A stretch of 64,000 bases of DNA. Origin: Pseudoalteromonas luteoviolacea. Lineage in GTDB: Bacteria > Pseudomonadota > Gammaproteobacteria > Enterobacterales > Alteromonadaceae. The notes under the pieces were generated by a model. The model searched no databases and was not told the DNA's origin. It saw only the letters and a list, made by a program, of their open reading frames with translations. Shown piece after piece: positions 58,401 through 64,000 of this stretch. The stretch is from positions 138,735-202,734 of the forward strand of contig NZ_MAUJ01000003.1 of the NCBI RefSeq assembly GCF_001696455.1. Reading direction: 5' to 3'. Position numbers and translations under genes: made by a program. Numbering within the stretch: the stretch's first letter is position 1; each line of letters begins with the position of its first letter.

Positions 58401-59777
58401 CTCGTACTCAATCATCCAGCTGTAAGCCGCGACTTTATCACCATGAACAACTTTACTATGATCTTCAGAGCCAAAATAAGCTGTTCGACCATTTTTATAA
58501 CGTAAAATGAAATGAGTAGTAGACTCATTAATATCATTCACTTGTTTAACCGACACAAAACTATCAATCTCAGTTCGATAAACCGCACCATTTTTCCCAT
58601 ACGTGCCACTTACAGCAATCAGACGTTGACCATTCAAGCAAAGCTTATCACTTGCGCTGTACGACGGAGTTGCGCTGTAACCGTCTTGCGCTACGGTTGC
58701 ATCACATCGGCTAATCGATTGAAGACCCGACAATGACCAGCCTCTTCCAGCAATACCAACGCCCGACGAAGAAGAATAATTTAATGCTATATTGGGTTGC
58801 ATTTCCGCTCTACCCGGCGGCAGTTTTACGGGGATATGATAAGTTGCAGCTCCGCCATTCACCCCTGCTTTAGCAGCAATCGCGCCTACGTTTTCGACAC
58901 TCGGTAACTGTGGTTCAATAAGCGGTTGAGAGTCCGGCACTGTGAAATATGGAGTTGGCTTCACAGCCTTTGAAGTGCTTAAATCATTGCCACAACCATG
59001 ATAATCACAGACACGTACTCTCAGCTTTTGAAACTTGCGCATTGCGTCGTCAATTTCAACACCATATTGTGATACTGTTTTTATCGTGACCCATTCGCCA
59101 GCCTCTGTCAGGCCTTGAATTTCAAATTCAGTGGCATCTATGTTTGTACTCCAAAGTAACAACTGATTACTATAAGTTATGGCGTCTACAAATTGTTCAC
59201 GAATCAAAAAGTCATTATTGCTAGAAGCGTCAATGCTTCTAGGCATCATGAAAAAAGTACCATTAAAGATTACTGGTAAAAGTTTAGGCTCAATGATTTG
59301 TGGGATAGTGAAAAACTGTCCAGTTTGTGCACTAATGTAGATCTCATTTGATGTGCCCAACTGATTACAACCGAAGTAGTTACAAACCCCTATCCTGATT
59401 TTTGGAAAGCTCAATATTTCATTATCAACTTTAATGCCATATTGATTTACTTTGCGAATGCCAACCCATTTACCGTCTTCTAAAAGCCCTTGTACTTCAA
59501 ATTTAGCTGCAGCAATATCTCTGTTCCAGAGTATATATTTATCACCATTATTATCTGTATTAAACGTAAACTCCCAACCTGTTTGATTAGTTACTTCTGG
59601 TAGCTCTTCATTAGGAATGAGCAAAGTTGGCTTCATACCAACTGGCACAAATATGGGTAGTTCAGTTTTTGGAATATCAATGACACCATTATTGCTGTTT
59701 GCTGCGGTCGCCAAGCTAAAAAGCGAAGTGACAAAAAATAAAAACAAAGCATAAATAAAGTAAATGGAACTTTTCAA
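52425..59777 (-). CDS. SpvB-Rhs polymorphic toxin with AHH-type nuclease tail
   Basis: 2450 residues. Signal peptide (MKSSIYFIYALFLFFVTSLF onward). Two N-terminal repeats share FT(V/I)PQ/FTVPD and (E/K)WV-(G/T)I segments. The SpvB domain starts about 316 (KAGVNGGAATYHIPVKLPPG, then NIALNYSSSSG). Calcium-loop repeats follow (DFNRDGLTDLWV, DFNRDGYADIVI, DVNGDGLMDWLG), then many Rhs/YD repeats (about 1400-2100). The Rhs core ends NLGRFMSVDP and NPYSYIMNNPLAGTDPTGY (about 2135-2160). Variable tail: a hydrophobic linker (about 2240-2275), then VHHLIPWQ (about 2357) and HSWSTRHRQYN, the His pair and downstream His of the AHH (HNH/EndoVII-like) nuclease family. The fused TcB-TcC-like layout encloses and releases the toxin. 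Predicted to be an exported DNA/RNA-degrading weapon. Confidence 0.9.
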   Translation of the reverse strand: MKSSIYFIYALFLFFVTSLFSLATAANSNNGVIDIPKTELPIFVPVGMKPTLLIPNEELPEVTNQTGWEFTFNTDNNGDKYILWNRDIAAAKFEVQGLLEDGKWVGIRKVNQYGIKVDNEILSFPKIRIGVCNYFGCNQLGTSNEIYISAQTGQFFTIPQIIEPKLLPVIFNGTFFMMPRSIDASSNNDFLIREQFVDAITYSNQLLLWSTNIDATEFEIQGLTEAGEWVTIKTVSQYGVEIDDAMRKFQKLRVRVCDYHGCGNDLSTSKAVKPTPYFTVPDSQPLIEPQLPSVENVGAIAAKAGVNGGAATYHIPVKLPPGRAEMQPNIALNYSSSSGVGIAGRGWSLSGLQSISRCDATVAQDGYSATPSYSASDKLCLNGQRLIAVSGTYGKNGAVYRTEIDSFVSVKQVNDINESTTHFILRYKNGRTAYFGSEDHSKVVHGDKVAAYSWMIEYEFDASGKNFIHYDYVTAGAGEQLISTISYTGDAVGSKGRNTIEFTYQDKRQSSLRYVAGGRLESTKRLAMITTKVSNTQVNSYDLEYENNEANSTELLSSVTQCFATNSYCLPATKINWHNKPIHYDVRKVADRKGNTLTKSLSSNYPAAWLPDGDRNGDGIRDWPKHFVDPEGNSKEHSLSMPTCVVRPGMMKAECTSGDFNRDGLTDLWVKNESDKLQLGFARFDTTPEWFETDISLGKYDTITNISDFNRDGYADIVIYRGTDFKGGTAELQLYINSEVLGSTTFEESNKHVIHSWYVDRSHDHKNVVTFPGDLDKDGIPDIAISEPVEVSFSGGQIFTHELTKALFLNWSASDLSTSEVDIKYSGASGDESAFSMLFDVNGDGLMDWLGWRNASGSDGNLHVAMNMGDRTFGAPYSLGKSIVTRPMHYQKSTNGSGETEWGQYHIPKFLNGLVPFDVDGDGKAELIMPGKIDTEYCVNVRSSPSVYVKKCGEGLYGYYNSGTNNRVNLQPGIDSSIYKYDAYHFAYNKLTGEYAIEVKNTDIVGRAGLTFAADGFGKGLTDLVFLYKDNDCVYGPAKCYYKDPVSGSKMVGKDINHAYYNRNSGSVSSASSLSTYQPNAIVESIQDGLGRKARWKLLPLSSSQGGVGTTPHYETDHSYIGALDNAFHFSSSMYTVSRFEQSNGVGGMSAIEYAYKGAVFSADGRGFLGFRSIIEKNVDKSLITQSDFSQDFPRHGKLKTKATFKAGDFDYTAPLLGDAKNETKAISHSEFKWVDNPSHSVASGKVYHDYLSKRIQVTRDINDLNTIIGTQSQETRKIDQYGNPTEIFSSISDSWNTRSSQIVNVYDNDSTNWWLNKLTQTETTKYAATNRHNNDALTLYQGNIKDLDIETHILRVMSDFHTSRKPKKIVESATSGKGKTISTALNNYGLPTKVTTTAKILSSSDTWHDSSRTEVLSYSDDGYFVETVSNAKGHTITTVTDAATGSPKSVKTQVKKYDYVTTTYSYDNYTRPYTEKTSGLPAVYQVTSKPDSNAPSYSAMQVTTQSAGKPTTKTYLDKFNRVLRIATQNDAGQWVYVDTGYDKQGNKTRESRPYLYSNPRYDIEYKNFDALGRPKSKVTPQYCGPNSHGEMTAHYEYIGLTTEISVSETCYGLALGTMSRSYSIDKQLIETQDALGGYTRYAYNSMGLPIVVRDANGNSIIAKYDGMGRKVQVNDPNQGQTTFTYNGFGEVAKEERSNNKTVNFYYDSLGRVISRKATGEGTQTFVFDTQGYGQLGEASANGVTHKYYYDNLGRPTIHDVTGDGQRFITYTFYDENYGRVSGMRYPNGLTLEYKYNEYGNRKSISNLHTGYVYQTVTKRDVLNNIEQQTLGNGVVDKTYYSSVTGQMTGHYTQRYGHNLLGIEYNGYDGFGNLKSMEVISGNVGLQHSYQETYHYDDLHRLKSNAIAGITTISYDYDAMGNLLKKSDYASEYDYDTSMSGHTGGGPNAVKRVFKQGQWVGFSYDARGNMTKGDGLVSAQYNALDKPTAITKNGMTSEFVYGPDHMRFMQVTGDTTTYYAGKHYELEIENGEVTQRAFIEGVALVSKTEDYQAQIRYMHKDRLGSARVMTNRYGNVIVERNFDPFGKPRSASGGLKFSARLDDKGKARTNRGFTDHEHLDELELIHMNGRVYDYNLGRFMSVDPVIQSPKNSQSINPYSYIMNNPLAGTDPTGYCSAATGTRIKRCGDLKVDVEIKTSNGGTVKASTVVQNVNFANGAEVRAAMGKGVSQIAGAFKAALPDLMSQNNIANTPTENSSNISGSGGGGCGGIFAAAAAVCGVIPLPPIAGMADVTGQKERNEQMAIALTKALKELAGGVASPPPPDDEDFSDQLRVTDYKARQNLRNSVGGQNESGQVHHLIPWQLRQHKMVRLAAKGGFNINGSNNAMIMRNHSWSTRHRQYNRIIRNLMDKDLRANPMMTPRDAAQRVQGYADRARQILSSSSRQLGKHK

Positions 59778-60095
59778 TTACTCTTTCCTTACTGAGTACT
59801 GGGTGCGATAGGAAAGCAGAATAGTACAGTAAAGGCACGCCAAAAAAAACAATTTGATTACAACACAAACAAAATGTAAATCAGCCCAGTTAAGTATGAT
59901 TATTTTCATATTTAACCAGAAACAATTACCAACTTTAAACTAGGCTATTAACAACTATTGCCGCTTAAATTAAGCCAAGGACTATTAGCAAATAATATTA
60001 AAAAATTCACATGATAAACGCGCCTTTAAATAGGAATAGGCACAGATACAGTTATTGATAGCTTATTAACAAACCAGCAGCGGTTTATAATTTAG
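59778..60095. other. intergenic region upstream of the toxin gene
   Basis: 318 AT-rich bases between the siderophore-interacting protein gene and the Rhs toxin start. They must carry the toxin promoter; nothing specific recognised. Confidence 0.5.
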
Positions 60096-60890
60096 TTACC
60101 CTTCAAGCTCGGCATCCGTTCTTTTTTCAATTTTGTGTTGCTCTTCAGTGCAGCCATATTTCCAGTAGCTACTGATATACATATCTTGCTTTTCGAAGTG
60201 CCGTTCTCTTTTTAAGTAGCGGCGAATGATACGCATTGTTTCAAATTCACACGCACACCATACAAAAGGCTTTTCAGACAACCCATTACTATTTTTTATT
60301 GCCTCGAGCAGCTGACTATTTTTACCCGGCGTCGGATTTACCACCCAAGTTACATCAATATTATCGGGCTTTTTTAGGGCGTGAATATCAGCTTCACTGC
60401 ACACCTCAATAATGACATTCCCCCTCGCGGTTGTGGGTAAATATTCTAAATTGCAGCTGATTGCTGGCAGTGCAGTCATATCACCGACAAACAAGTATGC
60501 TGCGGCATCAGGGTCTGCTAGCTTGGTAGCCCCAGGACCACCAACAATGATTTCATCTCCTACACTTGCTGATTTTGCCCAATCCGACGCGGGAGCCACG
60601 CCTTTTTCTGCGCTATGTAATGCAAAGTCAATCGTCAGAGCTGCCTTTACTTTATCAAACGCCCTCACCGTATAGGTGCGCATCATGATGTTCTTTTTAG
60701 TGAGCTGCTCGAATGCCTCATCTTCTCGCAAGGCTCTACCCTGTTTGGTAAAAAGCAGCTTCACATACCCACTCTCATAACCACAAGGAAAGTTACTAAG
60801 GTCAGGTCCTGTTAGGACCACCCTTTTCAAGTTTGGCGTTAAAAATTCACTTGTGAGCACAGTTGCTTTGCGATAATTACCTACAGCCAT
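60096..60890 (-). CDS. siderophore-interacting protein (ferric-siderophore reductase)
   Basis: 264 residues, cytoplasmic. FAD-binding segment with RTYTVRAFD (about 71-79) and DFALH (about 88-92), the typical R-x-Y-T/S-x-R and D-x-V-x-H of the SIP/ViuB family. Then YLFVGDMTALPAI (about 130-142), the NAD(P)H-domain motif, and VWCACEFETMRIIRRYL (about 213-229). These enzymes use NAD(P)H to reduce Fe(III) in siderophores after uptake. The C-terminal YWKYGCTEEQH is also typical. No Fur box was evident upstream. Confidence 0.9.
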   Translation of the reverse strand: MAVGNYRKATVLTSEFLTPNLKRVVLTGPDLSNFPCGYESGYVKLLFTKQGRALREDEAFEQLTKKNIMMRTYTVRAFDKVKAALTIDFALHSAEKGVAPASDWAKSASVGDEIIVGGPGATKLADPDAAAYLFVGDMTALPAISCNLEYLPTTARGNVIIEVCSEADIHALKKPDNIDVTWVVNPTPGKNSQLLEAIKNSNGLSEKPFVWCACEFETMRIIRRYLKRERHFEKQDMYISSYWKYGCTEEQHKIEKRTDAELEG

Positions 60891-60960
60891 TTATTTAAAC
60901 CTATTAAAGACTTTGATATATGTAATACGTTCCTCACCGTGAAATATTTAATTCATTACA

Positions 60961-61650
60961 TTAACTTTGGTCAGATTTTGCACTTTCCATTAAAAGCTTC
61001 ATTAATTTTTGAACCATTTCTTTTCTGTGAGATTCGCGTAAGGTGTGCATATATTCCGACTCTTTGGGCACCCTAATATCAGGCAAGACGGTTTTTACTA
61101 TGTCGATGCCCGTGTTATCTCTAGCTGTATGTTTGGGAAAACTCAGTCTGAATTTGATGAATTTATCCTCAGCAATGAAAACATAGGCCTCTGAGTGATA
61201 GGGTGCGCCGTTTTGCAGTTGCATAATAAACTGCGCTTGTTTCCCCAAGAATTTTTTGCCTTTGGCTTCAAACTGCACCATTTGCATGGTTATAGATTGC
61301 ACCGCTTGATATTTACCAAGCTTTTTAGCGGCTTCTATCTCTTCCATCACATGTTGCAACTCTTCTGTTACCACTTCTTCTGTGTCATCCCAACTCGTTT
61401 TGGCGATCGGGTAAATGTAAACAGTGATAAAATCCGCCGGAAAGCTCTCATCTACATATTTTAATGACGCCCCATATTCGGGTTGCTCAAACACTTTTTT
61501 ATCAACAAGTATCAGCTCCCCTGCAATTTTTGGCGCACTTAAATCTTGATCGTAGTCACTGGCATTGGTCGGACGGCTAACTTGTTGCGTAGTTTGACAT
61601 GCCGCCATCAGTAAAGTTAAAGCCCCGATTAAAACGTGTTTTTTTATCAT
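60961..61650 (-). CDS. hypothetical lipoprotein
   Basis: 229 residues. SD AAGGGA; lipoprotein signal MIKKHVLIGALTLLMAAC (Cys 18). The mature part has SFPADFITVYIYPIAKTSWD (about 68-87) and an acidic Glu-rich helix (EEVVTEELQHVMEEIEAAKK, about 90-109), then a beta region (KFLGKQAQFIMQLQNG). Not recognised; probably an outer-membrane-attached periplasmic protein. Confidence 0.65.
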   Translation of the reverse strand: MIKKHVLIGALTLLMAACQTTQQVSRPTNASDYDQDLSAPKIAGELILVDKKVFEQPEYGASLKYVDESFPADFITVYIYPIAKTSWDDTEEVVTEELQHVMEEIEAAKKLGKYQAVQSITMQMVQFEAKGKKFLGKQAQFIMQLQNGAPYHSEAYVFIAEDKFIKFRLSFPKHTARDNTGIDIVKTVLPDIRVPKESEYMHTLRESHRKEMVQKLMKLLMESAKSDQS

Positions 61651-61779
61651 TTGTTCCCTTGTACAGCGATTATGTTATTTCAGAAAAATAGTTTAATGAG
61701 TTAGTGTCTAACAATGTGAATATATAGCAAAACGTGCTAGGTCAAAAATTGGGGTGAATAGATGTGAAATTTTTTTGAA

Positions 61780-61802
61780 CGCCAAGCTAAAGTGACTTGG
61801 CG
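61780..61802 (-). terminator. hairpin after the P5 peptide gene
   Basis: CGCCAAG/CTTGGCG (61780-61786 with 61796-61802), 15 bases after the stop at 61818. On the minus strand it is followed by TTCAAAAAAA and on the plus strand it is preceded by a T-run, so it is not a classic terminator for either. Confidence 0.4.
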
Positions 61803-61817
61803 CATAGTTGAACTAAA

Positions 61818-62024
61818 TTAGAAACAAATAATAGGCGACGTTGTTGGACATGCGCATCCCGTTAAATCAGGGCTACGACTTGGGCATGTACCTTCATTAT
61901 AAGTGTTTGGCGCACAATCTCCCATTGTTGCTGTATCTGCGCCACCCGCGATATTGGGGGTTTGCTGCGTTAACAATGCATTTTCGTGAGTTAGTTTTTT
62001 TAAGTGCTTTTTATTTAACTTCAT
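61818..62024 (-). CDS. GG-leader peptide, Cys-rich candidate RiPP precursor (P5)
   Basis: 68 residues; ATG at 62024 with SD AAGGAAAA. The leader MKLNKKHLKKLTHENALLTQ ends NIAGG (residues 1-28). The 40-residue tail begins ADTATMGDCAPNTYNEGTC and ends TSPIICF. It holds five Cys and ten Ser/Thr, a composition expected of lanthipeptide-like or disulfide-rich peptides. Named 'class I lanthipeptide' in similar genomes (recalled), but no LanB/LanC gene is in this window. Lies alone between a lipoprotein gene and the divergent TetR gene. Confidence 0.72.
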   Translation of the reverse strand: MKLNKKHLKKLTHENALLTQQTPNIAGGADTATMGDCAPNTYNEGTCPSRSPDLTGCACPTTSPIICF

Positions 62025-62162
62025 TGTAATTTTCCTTATTTAGTGTAAATGCACGAATAAATTAGAATAAAACCAGACTTAAAACAATGCTTTTTAATTA
62101 GTTAATATACTAAAATTAATGCAAAACGTGTAAAAGTTATCCGTCATCACTTACAAAGCTTG

Positions 62163-62215
62163 TTGACAACATCGTATTTCCCTCTAGAATAACCTCATTC
62201 GAATGATGTTCGAAT
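62163..62215 (+). promoter_or_regulatory. tetR promoter with overlapping operator
   Basis: TTGACA (62163-62168), 16-base spacer, TAGAAT (62185-62190). Just downstream, ATTCGAAT (62197-62204) and TTCGAAT (62209-62215) form a repeated TTCGAA site around the expected transcription start, a typical autorepression operator for the following TetR gene. Confidence 0.6.
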
Positions 62216-62248
62216 AGAATTCAAGAGACGTAAAATACGGAATAAAAT

Positions 62249-62974
62249 ATGGCACCAGCACCCAAATATGATCAACAAACTCAACAGCAAATGATCCTTC
62301 AAGCTGCTGAACATTGCATCAATGAGTCTTCAGTAACAGACTTTACCATGGCTAAAATAGCGCGAGTCGCGGGTCTTTCGATGGGCTCTGTGTATAAATT
62401 TGTGCAGAGCAAAGAAGACATCGTACTTGCACTTGCATACCAATCTTTTGTACATGTCTCTCAAGTTTTTGATCAAGTGCTAGCCTTACCAATAAGTACA
62501 CCTGAAAAAATACTCGCTATCAGCCTTATTTCACCGCAAAAACTGCAGTGTTTTGAATTTGATTATGAGCTGCAAACGTATGCTACAAATGAAGCGGTTA
62601 TCCGCAAAGGTTCCGCCTATTGGACAAGTAAAATCATTGAAGCCAGCAGCCGCTGCGAAAGCTCCTTTAAACTCGCACTCACCGACGGTATTAACTCGGG
62701 TGAACTCAAGGACGTGCCTAACCTTGCACAAGTAATTGAGGAAATCATCATTAGTGGGTGGGCAATGACCGTCGGTTATGAGCAAGTTCAGCGTGTTCAG
62801 CAGACGAAACAAATTGTCGAAGGGACAGACTCCCTGCAACAACCCCTTGAACTCGACCACCCAATTATTCGAAGTTCGGTGCGCCTTTTGAACAGCTACC
62901 CTTGGCAAAAGCCACTAACCAATGACTCGCTCATGCAAATTGAGCAACAACTTATCGCGCTCAACCTGCGCTAA
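62249..62974 (+). CDS. TetR/AcrR family regulator
   Basis: 241 residues. The N-terminal helix-turn-helix is FTMAKIARVAGLSMGSVYKF (about 32-51), with the conserved family pattern I-A-x-x-A-G-x-S-x-G-x-x-Y. The C-terminal ligand domain is divergent. Followed after 17 bases by an efflux adaptor gene, so it likely represses that operon and responds to its drug substrate. Confidence 0.9.
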   Translation: MAPAPKYDQQTQQQMILQAAEHCINESSVTDFTMAKIARVAGLSMGSVYKFVQSKEDIVLALAYQSFVHVSQVFDQVLALPISTPEKILAISLISPQKLQCFEFDYELQTYATNEAVIRKGSAYWTSKIIEASSRCESSFKLALTDGINSGELKDVPNLAQVIEEIIISGWAMTVGYEQVQRVQQTKQIVEGTDSLQQPLELDHPIIRSSVRLLNSYPWQKPLTNDSLMQIEQQLIALNLR

Positions 62975-62991
62975 CCAAATTAGGAGGCCTT

Positions 62992-64000
62992 ATGAACATT
63001 AAAGGATGGCTGAGTGCCATATTTATCGTCCTAACAGTAATAGCTGGTCTAGGATTTATTAAGTTCCAACAGGTGCAGGCGGCAATTGCATTTGGCGAAT
63101 CATTCCCTGAACCTTCCGCGACGGTAAAAAGTACCTATGTGCAAGCAGTACAACATACCCAGTATGTAAAAGTTATCGGCCAACTCCAAGCCAGACAAAC
63201 CATTACTGTGAGTAACGAGTATGCTGGCCTGATTACCTATGTTGGCTTTAAACCCGGTGATATTGTAGAAGCAGAGCAAGTCTTACTTAAACTTGACACC
63301 AGTATCGATGAAGCAAACCTACGCGCAGCCAAAGCACGCGTAAAACTTGCTAAGTCAACTTATCAACGTGTTGTAAAGCTACTCGAACAGAAGCGCATTA
63401 GTCCTGATGAAGTTGACAAAGCAGAGGCTGATGTTGCTGTAGGAGAAGCAGACGTACAAAACTTGCAGGCATTAATCGCTAAAAAAACAGTCCGTGCTCC
63501 CTTTGCCGGGCGTACCGGATTAGACCAGTATCAAACGGGTCAATTTGTTGATGTGAACACAGCCATTACTTCACTGGTTGGTTTAGATGATGCAATTTGG
63601 GTTGACTTTCAAGTACCACAAACGCTTACTCAGCCTAGCATCGGCAGTAAAGTCCATGTCTCATTTATAGGGGCAGCAAAAAGTACACTGCACTTTGCAA
63701 CGGTGATTGCCAAAACCCCGAGCTTAGATGCTCAATCTAGACAGCAAAGCTATCGTGCGCTCTTAGCGAATCCAAACAATAAATATGGCCACAACCAAAT
63801 GGCAACCGTTGAGGTACCGACTGCGCAAATTAACGCCGTGAGTGTGCCTACGAATGCCATTACTCGCAGCCACTTTGGTGAGTTTGTTTATGTTTTAGAA
63901 AAAGATGACAAACAAAACTGGCGAGCTAAACCCGTAAAGGTGACTTTGGGCGACAAAGTAAAAGACAATCAAATTGTATTGTCTGGTCTGAGTGGCGGTG
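62992..64000 (+). CDS. efflux RND periplasmic adaptor (HlyD/MFP type), cut by right edge
   Basis: 336 codons, open to base 64000. SD AGGAGG 5 bases before the ATG. An N-terminal membrane anchor (LSAIFIVLTVIAGLGFI) precedes a lipoyl half-motif VSNEYAGLITYVGFKPGDIV (about 73-92), a short helical hairpin (about 103-160), the second half-motif KKTVRAPFAGRTGLDQYQTG (about 163-182), and a beta-barrel (SLVGLDDAIWVDFQVPQTL, about 191-209). Joins an RND pump to an outer-membrane channel. The pump gene should follow outside the window. Confidence 0.92.
   Translation, partial: MNIKGWLSAIFIVLTVIAGLGFIKFQQVQAAIAFGESFPEPSATVKSTYVQAVQHTQYVKVIGQLQARQTITVSNEYAGLITYVGFKPGDIVEAEQVLLKLDTSIDEANLRAAKARVKLAKSTYQRVVKLLEQKRISPDEVDKAEADVAVGEADVQNLQALIAKKTVRAPFAGRTGLDQYQTGQFVDVNTAITSLVGLDDAIWVDFQVPQTLTQPSIGSKVHVSFIGAAKSTLHFATVIAKTPSLDAQSRQQSYRALLANPNNKYGHNQMATVEVPTAQINAVSVPTNAITRSHFGEFVYVLEKDDKQNWRAKPVKVTLGDKVKDNQIVLSGLSGG

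Noticed and set aside
60891..60960. Fur box before the siderophore-interacting protein
   Set aside because: No convincing 19-bp Fur consensus was found.
1..64000. CRISPR arrays, tRNA, rRNA
   Set aside because: No regularly spaced repeats, cloverleaf-like or rRNA-like conserved stretches were seen when reading both strands.

Overview
The window looks like chromosome of a marine gammaproteobacterium, most likely Pseudoalteromonas. That is an inference from its low GC content, its many secreted S9/S41 peptidases, FG-GAP, Rhs and LRR proteins, and its small lysine-rich double-glycine (GG) leader peptides. I saw no rRNA, tRNA or CRISPR array.

Layout. Positions 1-7000 hold a GH92 glycosidase lipoprotein (cut by the left edge) and a large hybrid two-component sensor kinase. 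Positions 7400-15500 hold a GG-leader peptide, an S9 peptidase, an S41-like peptidase, a secreted 612-residue protein and a coiled-coil protein ending in a tandem 151-bp duplication. Positions 15836-24302 form one tightly packed minus-strand operon. It starts with a 44-residue GG-leader peptide behind a good promoter. After a partial hairpin come a GT-B glycosyltransferase, a GT27-like transferase, a radical SAM/SPASM enzyme, a GT2 enzyme, a NodB deacetylase, a sulfotransferase-like protein, a DUF6817 protein, a dual-specificity-type phosphatase, a SelO-like (AMPylase-fold) protein and a protein resembling HlyC-type toxin acyltransferases. This is the best candidate for an undescribed system: a RiPP or a modified surface glycan/peptide pathway.

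Positions 24700-36500 are loosely packed: a frameshifted secreted repeat protein, another GG peptide, an AidA/PixA-like protein, a GAF-GGDEF diguanylate cyclase, a second S41 paralogue divergent from a third intact GG peptide, an isochorismatase-like lipoprotein and a cupin. Positions 36500-40400 are accessory DNA with a decayed gene, paired inverted repeats, small orphan genes and a transposase remnant. Positions 40400-50300 hold a 982-residue LRR lipoprotein, an exported haloalkane dehalogenase, two membrane-anchored AraC-type regulators and an FG-GAP protein. Positions 50300-59800 hold IS30-like and RAYT-like transposase remnants, dispersed repeats and a 2450-residue SpvB-Rhs polymorphic toxin with an AHH-type nuclease tail and a downstream immunity candidate. 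Positions 60000-64000 hold a siderophore-interacting protein, a lipoprotein, a fifth GG peptide, and a TetR regulator leading into a multidrug-efflux adaptor cut by the right edge.

Themes. Five intact GG-leader peptides (and one decayed candidate) are scattered through the window, but no recognisable lanthipeptide synthetase or peptidase-containing ABC exporter is present, so export and leader removal would have to be encoded elsewhere. Mobile-element debris and dispersed repeats concentrate around the small immunity-like genes and the Rhs locus.
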